Part shown: positions 1 to 8,433 of the stretch, piece by piece | Layout: each line of letters starts with the position of its first letter | Position numbering within the stretch: the first letter of the stretch is position 1 | From: Sphingobacteriales bacterium | Lineage (GTDB): Bacteria > Bacteroidota > Bacteroidia > Chitinophagales > Chitinophagaceae | Assembly (NCBI GenBank): GCA_004144175.1 | Contig: SEFT01000010.1 | Span: 1 to 64,000 of the forward strand | Direction of reading: 5' to 3' | DNA length: 64,000 nt | Notes under the pieces: generated by a model | What the model saw: the letters and a program-made list of their open reading frames with translations, nothing else | Databases searched by the model: none | Told to the model about the DNA's origin: nothing | Translations under genes and position numbers: made by a program

Positions 1-326
1 ACAAATATTTAAGAATTATTTTTTAATATGATTTTTTGTTATGTGTAAGGGTGTAAGCTACAATGGTCTATTTCCAATCATCAAATCAACTGTTTATTTG
101 ATTTTCTAATATGGTGCTGTATATTTAAGATGCCCTCACCTGTAAACTTTGGATATATATAAAAACTGAATAGATGGTTGAATTATTAAAGTTATTTGTA
201 TGCTGTGGCGTTATATCATCTATTTTGATGGCACTATTCATCAGGTCGTAATGCATTTGATAGAGATAAATCGCCGAATTGGTGGTTTGCATTAACTAGT
301 AAGGCAGGCTGTTACAAGCAGTAAAT
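1..326. other. AT-rich stretch without a recognisable gene
   Basis: This left-edge stretch lies downstream of truB, which is on the minus strand. I found no open frame of protein-like composition on either strand, no tRNA and no convincing terminator hairpin. It is strongly AT-rich. It may hold the regulatory region of a gene to the left, but nothing specific can be supported. Confidence 0.5.
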
Positions 327-1061
327 CTACCGTTCGTTATATCGCTTTATACCATATTCGGCTTTCGCAGAATCTTCCGATTCAGGGTACCAATGAATTT
401 TCCATTGCTGAGGAGTAAGCGCATCTGATACGTCAAATGTTCCTATTTTGGTACGTCTAAGTTCTTTTAGATACCCGCCGCAACCTAACGCTGCACCCAA
501 ATCATTGGCAATAGATCGTATATAAGTACCAGTGCTACAAGCTATCCGAAAATGAACTTCCGGTAGGTTGACCTCTGTTATTTCAAATGCTGTAATATTA
601 ATAGACCTAGGCTGTAATTTCACATCTTCGCCGGCTCGAGCCATTTCATAGGCTCTCTTTCCTCCTTTCTTTATAGCCGAATGCGCGGGTGGGGTTTGTA
701 GGATATTGCCCGTAAACGGAATGGTGGCTGCTTTGATTTCTTCTTCATTCAAGTTTTCAAACGCTTTGAAGTCCTGCGGCTCACTTTCCAGATCGTAGGT
801 GGGGGTAACTGCGCCTAAATGGATGATTCCGGTATATTCTTTCGGTAATTGCTGATACTCGGTTATCTTTTTAGTGAATTTGCCAGTGCAGCAAATGAGC
901 AGGCCTGTTGCAAGAGGGTCGAGCGTACCGCAATGGCCAATTTTAGCATGGATCAGCTTTTTTACGCGGTTGATCGCGTCAAATGAAGTCCAGCGATAGG
1001 GCTTATCTATCAGGATGACACCTCCTTCTTTCAATTCGTCTATTTGCGGCAGCAGTTGCAT
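327..1061 (-). CDS. truB: tRNA pseudouridine(55) synthase TruB
   Basis: TruB converts U55 in the T-loop of tRNAs to pseudouridine. The 244-residue product shows the family's N-terminal block: GGVILIDKP near residues 13-21, TSFDAINRVK at 25-34, and the catalytic-loop motif GTLDPLATG at 45-53, in which Asp48 is the expected nucleophile. ACSTGTYIRSIA further on is the second conserved block. The open frame extends 21 codons further upstream, but I place the start at 1061. A Bacteroidota -7 element (TATCTTTG on the minus strand) lies just before this ATG and inside the longer version, and family homology begins here. In many Bacteroidota truB sits beside ftsX, DUF3098 and uppP; here those genes are about 33 kb away. 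Family assignment is secure; the start is well supported but not proven. Confidence 0.93.
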   Translation of the reverse strand: MQLLPQIDELKEGGVILIDKPYRWTSFDAINRVKKLIHAKIGHCGTLDPLATGLLICCTGKFTKKITEYQQLPKEYTGIIHLGAVTPTYDLESEPQDFKAFENLNEEEIKAATIPFTGNILQTPPAHSAIKKGGKRAYEMARAGEDVKLQPRSINITAFEITEVNLPEVHFRIACSTGTYIRSIANDLGAALGCGGYLKELRRTKIGTFDVSDALTPQQWKIHWYPESEDSAKAEYGIKRYNER

Positions 1062-1065
1062 GCGG

Positions 1066-1073
1066 CAAAGATA
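1066..1073 (-). promoter_or_regulatory. -7 promoter element of truB (TATCTTTG)
   Basis: On the minus strand TATCTTTG matches the Bacteroidota -7 consensus TAnnTTTG and is followed by only four bases before the truB ATG. No clear -33 TTTG is seen at the usual 17-23 nt distance. The position predicts an mRNA that begins at, or within a base or two of, the start codon. Confidence 0.5.
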
Positions 1074-1140
1074 CCTGCTATCTGCCGTCGCACGAATATT
1101 GGTATTGAAATAATTAGCAGTCATTTATATTATGGGTGGC

Positions 1141-1148
1141 TAACTTTG
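1141..1148 (+). promoter_or_regulatory. -7 promoter element of the DAHP synthase gene (TAACTTTG)
   Basis: TAACTTTG matches TAnnTTTG exactly and ends seven bases before the ATG at 1156. No -33 element was recognised. Like the truB site, it implies a very short or absent 5' leader. Confidence 0.5.
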
Positions 1149-1155
1149 CATACTA

Positions 1156-2229
1156 ATGTCTTTTTTTAGTGAAATAAAGAGGCCGCTAATGATAGCGGGC
1201 CCTTGTAGCGCCGAAACACGCGATCAGGTAATGGCTACTGCTGCTGCACTGGCAGGTGGTTCGGTCCATCTTTTTCGTGCCGGCGTATGGAAGCCGCGTA
1301 CCCGGCCTGGTAGTTTTGAAGGTAATGGCGAGGAAGCGTTGAAATGGCTGGCCGAGGTAAAACAGACGTTTGGCCTACCCATAACGGTGGAAGTAGCTGA
1401 GCCGTCGCATGTAGAGCTGGCGCTTAAGTATAATATAGATGTACTCTGGATAGGTGCGCGTACTACCGTAAACCCGTTTCAGGTACAGGCGATTGCCGAC
1501 GCGTTGCGAGGCTTATTGATCCCGGTAATGGTTAAAAACCCGGTAAACCCGGATGTGGATCTTTGGCAGGGCGCTATCGAACGGTTGCAATGTGTGGGTA
1601 TATCAGACATTGCAGCTATTCATCGCGGATTTTCAGGGTATAATACGGCATCCTCGTACCGTAACCAGCCTAACTGGCCCATACCTATAGAGTTAAAACG
1701 CCGTAATCCTACTTTGCCAATTATTTGTGACCCCAGCCATATAACCGGCAGGCGCGACCGCGTGGCCGAAGTTGCGCAAAAGGCAATGAATATGGGTTTT
1801 GAAGGGTTGATGATAGAAACGCATCCTGACCCCGATAATGCCTGGAGCGATGCTGCACAACAAGTGACGCCAAATGTGCTTCTTTCCATTTTGAAAGATC
1901 TCGTTATACGCGCTGGATATACCACCGATGCCAATAAGGGCATGGACCTTGAATATCTGCGCCAGCAAATGGATAGTATAGACGCTGAAATAATTGATCT
2001 TGTAGCCCGACGCATGGAGCTGAGTGAGCGTATAGGTGTGGTAAAAAAGGCCTGCAATATGACTGCCTACCAGCCCGACAGGTGGCGCGATATAGTAGAG
2101 ACACGCAGTGAGCAAGGTGCTAAACATGCACTTTCACGCGATTTTATTGTTGCGCTGTATGAGAAGATACACCACGAAAGCATTAAAAAACAGCTGGAAG
2201 TATTGCAGGATGGTGCAGATACCAACTAA
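1156..2229 (+). CDS. Bifunctional DAHP synthase / chorismate mutase
   Basis: This protein carries the first committed step of aromatic biosynthesis (phosphoenolpyruvate plus erythrose 4-phosphate to DAHP) and the chorismate-to-prephenate step on one 357-residue chain. The N-terminal domain (residues about 5-255) is the small KDSA-like class I-beta type: GPCSAE at 15-20, then KPRTRPGSFEG, WIGARTTVNPFQVQ, MVKNPVNPD, HRGF and CDPSHITG. The C-terminal domain (about 263-345) is an AroQ-class chorismate mutase with DSIDAEIIDLVARRMELS. In other Bacteroidota this order of domains is common and the mutase domain can act as a feedback sensor for the synthase; that regulation is inferred here. The gene starts 94 bases from divergent truB and is followed by a methyltransferase on the same strand. 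Confidence 0.93.
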   Translation: MSFFSEIKRPLMIAGPCSAETRDQVMATAAALAGGSVHLFRAGVWKPRTRPGSFEGNGEEALKWLAEVKQTFGLPITVEVAEPSHVELALKYNIDVLWIGARTTVNPFQVQAIADALRGLLIPVMVKNPVNPDVDLWQGAIERLQCVGISDIAAIHRGFSGYNTASSYRNQPNWPIPIELKRRNPTLPIICDPSHITGRRDRVAEVAQKAMNMGFEGLMIETHPDPDNAWSDAAQQVTPNVLLSILKDLVIRAGYTTDANKGMDLEYLRQQMDSIDAEIIDLVARRMELSERIGVVKKACNMTAYQPDRWRDIVETRSEQGAKHALSRDFIVALYEKIHHESIKKQLEVLQDGADTN

Positions 2230-2267
2230 AAACCTAATTTTATCAGCTTATAAAATTTTTCAGGACA

Positions 2268-3062
2268 TTGGCCCTAAAGCAACATTTTGACGATAAAGTA
2301 AGGTTCGAGCAACAGGTTGATAATACGCGTAGCTATGTAGTACCCTTCATTGAGCAAACAAAAGCTATTGGTAAGGGAACTAACGTATTGGAGATAGGTT
2401 GCGGTGAGGGTGGTGTGTTGAAGCCTTTTATGGAAAAGGGCTGTTATTGCGTAGGTGTGGACCTCGATGCATTTCGCATTGAGCTGGCTAATGAGTTTTT
2501 CGAGGAAGAAGTAAGTGCACAAAAGGCTGCATTTCTTTATAAGAATGTATATGATGCTGACTTTTTGGAAAAATACAGTGGCTTCTTTGACTTGATTGTA
2601 CTGAAGGATACGATTGAGCATATACCCGACCAGGAGAAATTCATACCTTATATTACTAAGTTGCTAAAACCTGGTGGGCAGATATTTTTTGGCTTCCCAC
2701 CATGGTATATGCCCTTTGGCGGGCACCAGCAGGTATGCCGCAATAAGGTAGCCAGTATGTTGCCATACTACCATATTCTGCCAAGGCCTATTTATAAGGC
2801 ATTTCTGAAGATGGTAGGCGAACCCGAGTCGATTATCAAAGACTTAATGGACGTTGTTGACACGCAGATTACGATTGAGCGGTTTGAGCGTATCATCAAT
2901 CATAATAATCTTAAGGTCGTCGCAAAACAGCATTATCTGATTAACCCTATTTATAGGTATAAATTTGGCCTTCAGCCGCGCAAGCAGATCGGCCTGATAT
3001 CAGCCATACCCTATGTACGCGACTTTCTGACCACCTGCGTTTATTATACTATATCTATTTAG
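2268..3062 (+). CDS. Class I SAM-dependent methyltransferase
   Basis: The 264-residue protein has the Rossmann-fold methyltransferase signature: VLEIGCGEGG (residues 40-49) as the SAM-binding motif I, VGVDLD as motif II, FDLIVLKDTIEHIPD as motif III/IV, and LLKPGGQIFFGFPPW. These place it in the Methyltransf_11/23-like group; the substrate cannot be read from the sequence. The only plausible start without a long N-terminal loss is a TTG at 2268 (no ATG occurs before motif I), so the exact start is uncertain. Its 3' end overlaps the convergent aroE gene by 8 bp. It follows the DAHP synthase gene by 38 bp and may be cotranscribed with it. Confidence 0.85.
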   Translation: MALKQHFDDKVRFEQQVDNTRSYVVPFIEQTKAIGKGTNVLEIGCGEGGVLKPFMEKGCYCVGVDLDAFRIELANEFFEEEVSAQKAAFLYKNVYDADFLEKYSGFFDLIVLKDTIEHIPDQEKFIPYITKLLKPGGQIFFGFPPWYMPFGGHQQVCRNKVASMLPYYHILPRPIYKAFLKMVGEPESIIKDLMDVVDTQITIERFERIINHNNLKVVAKQHYLINPIYRYKFGLQPRKQIGLISAIPYVRDFLTTCVYYTISI

Positions 3063-3792
3063 CAGGGTCGTTCCATATTTGCCATGAGGCCTCTGCCTGA
3101 AGTTCCAGCATTTCCAGGCCGTTTTTGGTAACCGCGCCTTGCTCCCTGCCTTTTGCAAGAAAAAGTGTTTCGGTGGGGTTATATATAAGGTCGTATAGCA
3201 GGTGCCCTTTATCAATAACATGATATGGTATGTCCGGACATTCGCTTACGTCAGGATACATGCCTTGTGGAGTAGTATTGATAATGAGCTTGTTGCCGGA
3301 AATATGCTCAGCTGTGAGCTGATCGTAAGATATAGACCCACCTTTAGCGTGTCGCGACACGAATTGATAATTAATACCTAACTCTTTTAAAACAAAAGCC
3401 ACCGCTAGTGATGCGCCGCCGGTACCGAGTATTAACGCGCCAGTTTGCCAGGGCTGTAACAATGGAATCAGGCTTTCCCTAAAACCTATTACATCGGTGT
3501 TGAAACCTTTAGTGATGCCGTTATTGATTTTAATACAATTGACGGCACCCACCTTAGCTGCTGTTTCGTCAACAGAATGGAGATAGGGGATGACTGACTC
3601 TTTATATGGAATAGTCACATTAAGCCCGTTTAGTTCAGGGTATTGCTGTAACAAATCGGGAAAGAAGTTTATGGTAGGAATCGGGAAAAGTTTATACGTC
3701 GCGTCAAGCGCCTCCTTCTGGAATTTCGCCTTAAAGTAGCCGGGTGAAAAAGAATGGCTGAGCGGATAACCAATAAGTCCGTAGGCAGGCAT
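3055..3792 (-). CDS. aroE: Shikimate dehydrogenase
   Basis: AroE reduces 3-dehydroshikimate to shikimate with NADPH. At 245 residues it is a compact member of the family. Visible landmarks are GLIGYPLSHSFSP (5-17) for shikimate binding, NVTIPYKE (58-65) with catalytic Lys64, GAVNCI (82-87), the catalytic-partner Asp100 in FNTDVIGF, the NADP loop GTGGAS (123-128) and NTTPQGMYPD. It is convergent with the methyltransferase (8-bp overlap) and lies downstream of the phosphosulfolactate synthase gene on the same strand, from which it is separated by a terminator hairpin. With the DAHP synthase next door this makes a loose aromatic-amino-acid cluster. Confidence 0.95.
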   Translation of the reverse strand: MPAYGLIGYPLSHSFSPGYFKAKFQKEALDATYKLFPIPTINFFPDLLQQYPELNGLNVTIPYKESVIPYLHSVDETAAKVGAVNCIKINNGITKGFNTDVIGFRESLIPLLQPWQTGALILGTGGASLAVAFVLKELGINYQFVSRHAKGGSISYDQLTAEHISGNKLIINTTPQGMYPDVSECPDIPYHVIDKGHLLYDLIYNPTETLFLAKGREQGAVTKNGLEMLELQAEASWQIWNDPAK

Positions 3793-3803
3793 TATATAAA
3801 AGA

Positions 3804-3828
3804 TAAAGGGTGTAAAATCTACACCCTT
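3804..3828 (-). terminator. Intrinsic terminator after the phosphosulfolactate synthase gene
   Basis: A 9-bp perfect stem (AAGGGTGTA / TACACCCTT) with a 5-nt loop lies just past the stop codon at 3833. On the minus strand it is followed by TATCTTTT. It sits between this gene and aroE, so aroE may need its own promoter or read-through. Confidence 0.7.
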
Positions 3829-3832
3829 CTTA

Positions 3833-4630
3833 TTATTTGATCTGATTAGAATTTACTTTGCTTCCTTTTTCTTCGTTGAGATACAGATAGAAGGTATCTC
3901 CACGCAACCCAAGGCGTGTAGCCTCCAACGGTATTACTTCTGCAGGGGCAATGTTGCCAAGGTTAACATTAGCGCCCAGTAGCTCGAGGAAATAAACTTG
4001 TTGCGCTTTTTGCGGGGCCTCCCATATAATGCTCTCTGCCGGTATCTGGGTAAGTATCTCTTGTACCAGCCCTTCGCGCACTTCGCCAGAGCCGCGGTAG
4101 ATACCTACATTACCTGCTTCGCGTGCCTCGGCAATTACATAAGAAGAGCCAGATTCAAGTTCAGCGCGCATCAGTTCTATCCACTTATATGGTGGCATTA
4201 TATGCGCTGCATCTTTCGAACCTACTTCTGATAATACATTAGATATCTTAGCCAGTTTCTCTATATAGCCGCATTTCTCGGCATGTGGTATATTAATAGA
4301 GCCGTCCGATACTTCTACATAATCCAGGTCATACTCCCTAATAAGATCTACATAATCATCAAACTGATTGCGGATCAGGAATGCCTCGAATAGTGTGCCT
4401 CCAAGATACACTGGTATATTATAAGAGCGATATATCTCGATCTTAGCCTTCAGGTTTTGAGTCACCATTGCGGTTCCAAATCCGAACTTCACCATATCTA
4501 CATATGGTGCTGATACGGAGAGGAAATTTTTCACTTCGTCCATACCAAGGCCTTTATCCATCACCATTGTCAATCCATACTGCCGTGGCTGCTGCGTTCT
4601 TTCAGGGATATTGTTAAGCGAAAAATTCAT
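3833..4630 (-). CDS. Phosphosulfolactate synthase (ComA family)
   Basis: The product (265 residues) belongs to the phosphosulfolactate synthase family, TIM-barrel enzymes that add sulfite to phosphoenolpyruvate to form (R)-2-phospho-3-sulfolactate. Family-typical segments are GLTMVMDKGLG near the N-terminus, DMVKFGFGTA, VYLGGTLFEA, YVEVSDGS and VIAEARE. ComA was defined in archaeal coenzyme M synthesis; comB/comC partners are not visible here. In Bacteroidota a plausible use is sulfonate supply for sulfonolipids (capnine type), which is inference. The frame is open 23 codons further upstream, but a complete promoter (TTTG-N20-TAACTTTG) ends 26 bases before the ATG at 4630 and inside the longer version, which decides this start. 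Confidence 0.85.
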   Translation of the reverse strand: MNFSLNNIPERTQQPRQYGLTMVMDKGLGMDEVKNFLSVSAPYVDMVKFGFGTAMVTQNLKAKIEIYRSYNIPVYLGGTLFEAFLIRNQFDDYVDLIREYDLDYVEVSDGSINIPHAEKCGYIEKLAKISNVLSEVGSKDAAHIMPPYKWIELMRAELESGSSYVIAEAREAGNVGIYRGSGEVREGLVQEILTQIPAESIIWEAPQKAQQVYFLELLGANVNLGNIAPAEVIPLEATRLGLRGDTFYLYLNEEKGSKVNSNQIK

Positions 4631-4656
4631 ACGTATTAGTTTTTCAACGTCCGCAG

Positions 4657-4688
4657 CAAAGTTAAGGTTTTCAGCATTGTATACGCAA
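4657..4688 (-). promoter_or_regulatory. Promoter of the phosphosulfolactate synthase gene
   Basis: On the minus strand a -33 TTTG is separated by 20 nt from TAACTTTG, a full match to the Bacteroidota primary-sigma promoter. It is back to back with the promoter of the lpxB operon about 30 bp away. Confidence 0.7.
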
Positions 4689-4717
4689 AAGAACTGCATA
4701 GCCTGTATATTAGCAGC

Positions 4718-4725
4718 TATATTTG
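4718..4725 (+). promoter_or_regulatory. -7 promoter element of the lpxB operon (TATATTTG)
   Basis: TATATTTG matches TAnnTTTG and ends six bases before the ATG at 4732. It argues for that ATG rather than the TTG at 4723, and predicts a nearly leaderless transcript. Confidence 0.5.
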
Positions 4726-4731
4726 CTTGCT

Positions 4732-5025
4732 ATGTTGAAAAGGAATCTTCCCATTATCGGGTTCATAATAGGACTCATCATGCCTTTGATAGGCTTGCTG
4801 GCAGTTTACTTTGTTAAGTTCAATAACGTAAGCTTGTCTTATTATTATGATGTGCTCTACTCTAACAGGAAGGTGGCCTCGATGGCCTTTACACTTGCTA
4901 TCTTATTGAACCTCATACCTTTTCTCTATTGTACCAACAAGCGATACGACTACACAGCACGCGGTATATTGATAGCCACCATAATGTATGCCCTATTTAT
5001 TATCTTGATAAAGTACGTGTGGTAA
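4732..5025 (+). CDS. Small membrane protein upstream of lpxB
   Basis: I do not recognise the family. The 97-residue product is mostly hydrophobic, with three probable membrane helices (about residues 8-28, 46-67 and 75-95) and short charged links containing SNRK and CTNKRYD. Its stop codon is followed directly by the ATG of lpxB with no gap, so the two are almost certainly co-transcribed and translationally linked. That placement suggests an envelope role, but no function can be claimed. A TTG three codons earlier is possible, but it overlaps the -7 promoter element. Confidence 0.75.
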   Translation: MLKRNLPIIGFIIGLIMPLIGLLAVYFVKFNNVSLSYYYDVLYSNRKVASMAFTLAILLNLIPFLYCTNKRYDYTARGILIATIMYALFIILIKYVW

Positions 5026-6120
5026 ATGCGTTACTACATTATAGCGGGAGAGGCCAGCGGCGACTTGCATGGTAGCAACCTGATAAAAGCACTACACGAG
5101 CAAGACCGTCAGGCAGATATACATTGTTGGGGTGGTGACAGGATGGAGGCTGCCGGCGCCACATTGGTAAAACATTACCGCGACCTGGCATTTATGGGTT
5201 TTGTTGAAGTGATAAAACACCTTGGGACCATCCTGCGTAATATCGATTTCTGCAAAAAGGATATACTGAAGTACCGGCCCGATGTATTGGTGCTGATCGA
5301 TTATCCTGGCTTTAATATGCGTATAGCCGAATGGGCTAAAAAGCAGGGGATAAAAATAGTGTATTACATATCGCCACAGGTATGGGCCTGGAAGGAAAAG
5401 CGGGTAGAGAAGATAAAGCGTGATGTAGACCTGATGCTGGTGATACTTCCCTTTGAGGTAGACTTTTACGATAAGTGGGACTATAAGGTTACATATGTAG
5501 GCCACCCGCTGATAGAAGTAGTAGGTAATGAAATAGAAAATGTACCTGCTGAACAGTTGTCTGAAAAGCCCGTTGTAGCACTGTTGCCTGGTAGCAGGGC
5601 GCAAGAGATAAAGATAAAGCTGCCGATCATGCTTCAAATGGTAAAGCATTTTCCGGACTACCAGTTTGTAGTGGCTCAGGCACCGGCGCAGCCTGACGAA
5701 CTGTATCGAGCATTAATAGGTGGTGAAAATGTGATGATCGCACCGAACCAAACCTATAACCTGCTGAAGCAGGCAAAGGCGGCATTGGTCACCAGCGGAA
5801 CGGCTACTTTAGAAACAGCACTATTCGGGGTGCCGCAGGTAGTTTGCTACAAAGGGAATCCCATATCGTACTGGCTGGCTACAAAGCTTATCAAGGTAAA
5901 ATACATATCGCTGGTAAACCTGATAATGGACAAGCCTGTAATAAAGGAACTGATACAGGATGAACTGAATGAAAATAGTCTCACGACAGAGTTGGATATG
6001 CTGTTGCACGACGATAATTACAAAACCAGGATAAAGCAGGAATACAAGATGCTTTGGGATAAGCTTGGTACTGGAGGCGCATCAGCAAAAGCTGCTGCGG
6101 CTATTATATCAGCGCGTTAG
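5026..6120 (+). CDS. lpxB: Lipid-A-disaccharide synthase
   Basis: LpxB condenses UDP-2,3-diacylglucosamine with lipid X to make the lipid A disaccharide, at the inner face of the cytoplasmic membrane. The 364-residue protein shows the GT19 family landmarks: IIAGEASGDLHG at residues 5-16, CWGGDRMEAAG, YYISPQVWAWKEKR, VGHPL, LLPGSRAQEI and SGTATLETALFGVPQVV, followed by YKGNPISYWLATKLIKVKYISL. It starts directly after the stop of the small membrane protein. The last 12 bp overlap a convergent micro-gene on the other strand. Confidence 0.96.
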   Translation: MRYYIIAGEASGDLHGSNLIKALHEQDRQADIHCWGGDRMEAAGATLVKHYRDLAFMGFVEVIKHLGTILRNIDFCKKDILKYRPDVLVLIDYPGFNMRIAEWAKKQGIKIVYYISPQVWAWKEKRVEKIKRDVDLMLVILPFEVDFYDKWDYKVTYVGHPLIEVVGNEIENVPAEQLSEKPVVALLPGSRAQEIKIKLPIMLQMVKHFPDYQFVVAQAPAQPDELYRALIGGENVMIAPNQTYNLLKQAKAALVTSGTATLETALFGVPQVVCYKGNPISYWLATKLIKVKYISLVNLIMDKPVIKELIQDELNENSLTTELDMLLHDDNYKTRIKQEYKMLWDKLGTGGASAKAAAAIISAR

Positions 6121-6267
6121 CAAGCGTACAATCATTACCACAAGCGCAATAAAGAACATGATTATAGAGATACGATTCATCCCATGCATCATTTTGATGT
6201 TGATATTCCGCGGTTCGTTTTGATCGCGCTTACGGATGTAGAAATAGGTCAATATCTGTTGCCACAT
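6109..6267 (-). CDS. 52-residue single-helix membrane protein (DUF6728-like)
   Basis: This frame is shorter than usual gene-calling cut-offs. It reads from ATG at 6267 to TGA at 6109 and gives a 52-residue protein: a basic, aromatic N-terminus (MWQQILTYFYIRKRDQNEPR), a linker with MMHGMNRIS, and one hydrophobic helix (IIMFFIALVVMIV) near the C-terminus. Composition is protein-like throughout. From memory it resembles the DUF6728 family of tiny Bacteroidota membrane proteins, which I cannot confirm here. It converges on lpxB with a 12-bp overlap and is divergent from the tRNA-Ala gene. Confidence 0.6.
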   Translation of the reverse strand: MWQQILTYFYIRKRDQNEPRNINIKMMHGMNRISIIMFFIALVVMIVRLLTR

Positions 6268-6349
6268 AACCCTGCTTATTTACTTCTACTAAAGATACCG
6301 AGAAATTTGGAGAAATGACGGAAAGCAAGCTATATTTGCAGCCTTGCCA

Positions 6350-6423
<74 letters not shown>

Positions 6424-6431
6424 CAGCTTTT

Positions 6432-6460
6432 AAGTCGCCTTCGGGCGACTTTTGTTTTTT
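6432..6460 (+). terminator. Intrinsic terminator after tRNA-Ala
   Basis: A perfect 8-bp stem (AAGTCGCC / GGCGACTT) with a TTCG tetraloop is followed by a run of nine T in ten bases. It lies nine bases beyond the tRNA. Confidence 0.9.
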
Positions 6461-6569
6461 ACGCCAATGCCATTCCAGCCACGCGATTTGACGGACAACA
6501 TTACCGTTGTTTAGCATTAAATTGCATACCGATGCGGAGTTCCGCAACGCATAACCTAATAGATGTCGT

Positions 6570-8369
6570 ATGAAAATTTTTAAACTAAACCCCTTTAAAA
6601 TACTATTGTTGGCAGTAAGTTGCCTCATTTGCTCTCGCCTTCAGGCTACTACCTATACAGCTATAGCATCAGGGTGGTATACTACCGGCACCATCTGGCA
6701 AGGTAGCCTGGTTCCATCCATCAATATCAATGCAGACACTGTTATCATTCCGGCGGGTATCACCGTTAAGCTGAATCAGGATCTTACACTAACAGGTCCG
6801 GGTTTGCTCAGGGTGAACGGTACTCTTTCTTCCGACACTGCCGAAACCGATGCGATACTGAATTCAGGTTCATTGGAAGGTACAGGAACTATAGATGTTG
6901 ATAGTATAGAGTTGGATATGATGACGGGCTTTGATTTTGCAGGTACTACGAAGGCCCGAAAGTTCGCAACCAGAGGTACAATTGTAAATAGTGGTGCCAC
7001 ATTTGACATAGCTGAAGCGATATATGCCCGCGCAGGGTCATTTTTGATTCCGGCGGGCAGTATGAACATCGCTAATGACGTTTGGGTCATCTTTATGGGC
7101 GGAATGATTGATTTCAGCTCATTCAGCAATATCAATACATTAGGCAGATTTAACGCACGCTACCATTCTCGTACTGGCAACTTATCTACCGGAACAGAGT
7201 TGTCAGAAACATCATTAAAAGATATAGAGGTGTTTGTACCTACAGGTGCGTCTGTGGTACTTAATAGCGATATGACAGCAAGAGGCAGTTTTAAGATACG
7301 AGCCGGAATTCTTGACCTTAACGGTTATAGTCTGACGATAGGTACGGATGGGTATGTTGCCGCTGATAATCGCGGCTACATAAGCGCAAATCCGCCGTCA
7401 AGCATCATTGTTAACGGCACTAATTCTTCGCTAAACACCATCAATTTCACAGCGGCGGGAAATACGGTAAAAAACCTGGTTATTAACATGACGAATAGCT
7501 TCAGCAGCTTTAGTGTCGGTGCAGAGCTTAATGTCGATGATACGCTGTTTTTGCAGATGGGTCGCCTGCTGATGAACAACAATGAATTAATCATGGCTCC
7601 GGGTAGTGTAGTGTCGGGCGGTTCATCTTCCAGCTATGTCGTGCCGGGACAATCCGGTAGCTTACGCATGACTCTGACTAACGGTATACCTGCAACATAT
7701 ATGGTAGGGACGACAAATGACTTTGCCCCGGCAATGATAATGCCGAATAATGTTCCTTCCACAGGGTCGGTAGGCGTGACTGTTCATCCGGCAGTGTATG
7801 TGAACAGTACCAACGGGGAGCAGATCGGCGTAAATCAGCCATTGGTAAACGCTACATGGTATGTAAAAGGCCCCGCAGGCTCAAATATAAACATCGACTT
7901 GGAGCCTATGTGGAGCAGTAATATGGAAGTGAACGGATTTGATAAGCAGAAGGCTTATGTAGGCATGTACATACAAGGCAGATGGGATACGACTAATGCC
8001 ACGGCAGTAACTGCACAATCAACCGGTCTTTATAGCTTAAGGCGCAACAATATTAAGGGGTACGGTACTTTTGCCATATTCGATCAGCGTGCAAAGACAA
8101 CCGATGCAGAAGTGTTGGTTTACAGTAAGCAAATCTCCGTTTTCCCAAACCCGGCAACGTCGGATGTGATGATTAGCATTGAAAACGCAGATTTATTTCG
8201 TGAGGCACAGATGTTCATTACCAATACTGCGGGTATCGTTATAAAGCGAGTGACCATTAATAGCGCGCAGATGGTGCTGCCACGAAATAACACTCCGGCA
8301 GGATTGTACTTCTATAATATTTACAACAGCAATGGCATAATAGCCCAGGGTAAACTTCATTACTACTAA
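6570..8369 (+). CDS. Secreted surface protein with T9SS type A sorting domain
   Basis: The 599-residue product begins with a signal peptide (about residues 1-26, ending near SRLQA) and ends with a type A T9SS sorting domain (about 522-599: VFPNPATSDV, then an IY.. beta strand pattern and GLYFYNIYNSNG, IAQGKLHYY). The central part is rich in small and polar residues with repeating valine/isoleucine strands (for example GTIDVDSIELD, TLGRF), which suggests a beta-helix or stacked-beta architecture; no catalytic motif is visible. It should be exported by Sec and then moved across the outer membrane and anchored or released by the type IX system. It stands alone between two terminators. The specific role is unknown. 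Confidence 0.85.
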   Translation: MKIFKLNPFKILLLAVSCLICSRLQATTYTAIASGWYTTGTIWQGSLVPSININADTVIIPAGITVKLNQDLTLTGPGLLRVNGTLSSDTAETDAILNSGSLEGTGTIDVDSIELDMMTGFDFAGTTKARKFATRGTIVNSGATFDIAEAIYARAGSFLIPAGSMNIANDVWVIFMGGMIDFSSFSNINTLGRFNARYHSRTGNLSTGTELSETSLKDIEVFVPTGASVVLNSDMTARGSFKIRAGILDLNGYSLTIGTDGYVAADNRGYISANPPSSIIVNGTNSSLNTINFTAAGNTVKNLVINMTNSFSSFSVGAELNVDDTLFLQMGRLLMNNNELIMAPGSVVSGGSSSSYVVPGQSGSLRMTLTNGIPATYMVGTTNDFAPAMIMPNNVPSTGSVGVTVHPAVYVNSTNGEQIGVNQPLVNATWYVKGPAGSNINIDLEPMWSSNMEVNGFDKQKAYVGMYIQGRWDTTNATAVTAQSTGLYSLRRNNIKGYGTFAIFDQRAKTTDAEVLVYSKQISVFPNPATSDVMISIENADLFREAQMFITNTAGIVIKRVTINSAQMVLPRNNTPAGLYFYNIYNSNGIIAQGKLHYY

Positions 8370-8392
8370 CCTTTACTTTACAGAATAAAAAG

Positions 8393-8428
8393 CAAGAGGC
8401 ATATCCCATGGTATGCCTCTTGTTTTTT
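8393..8428. terminator. Bidirectional terminator between convergent genes
   Basis: An 11-bp perfect stem (CAAGAGGCATA and its complement) with an 8-nt loop is flanked by six T on the plus side and by AAAAA on the other, so it can end both the T9SS protein gene and the convergent alkC-like gene. Confidence 0.85.
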
Positions 8429-8433
8429 ACCGG

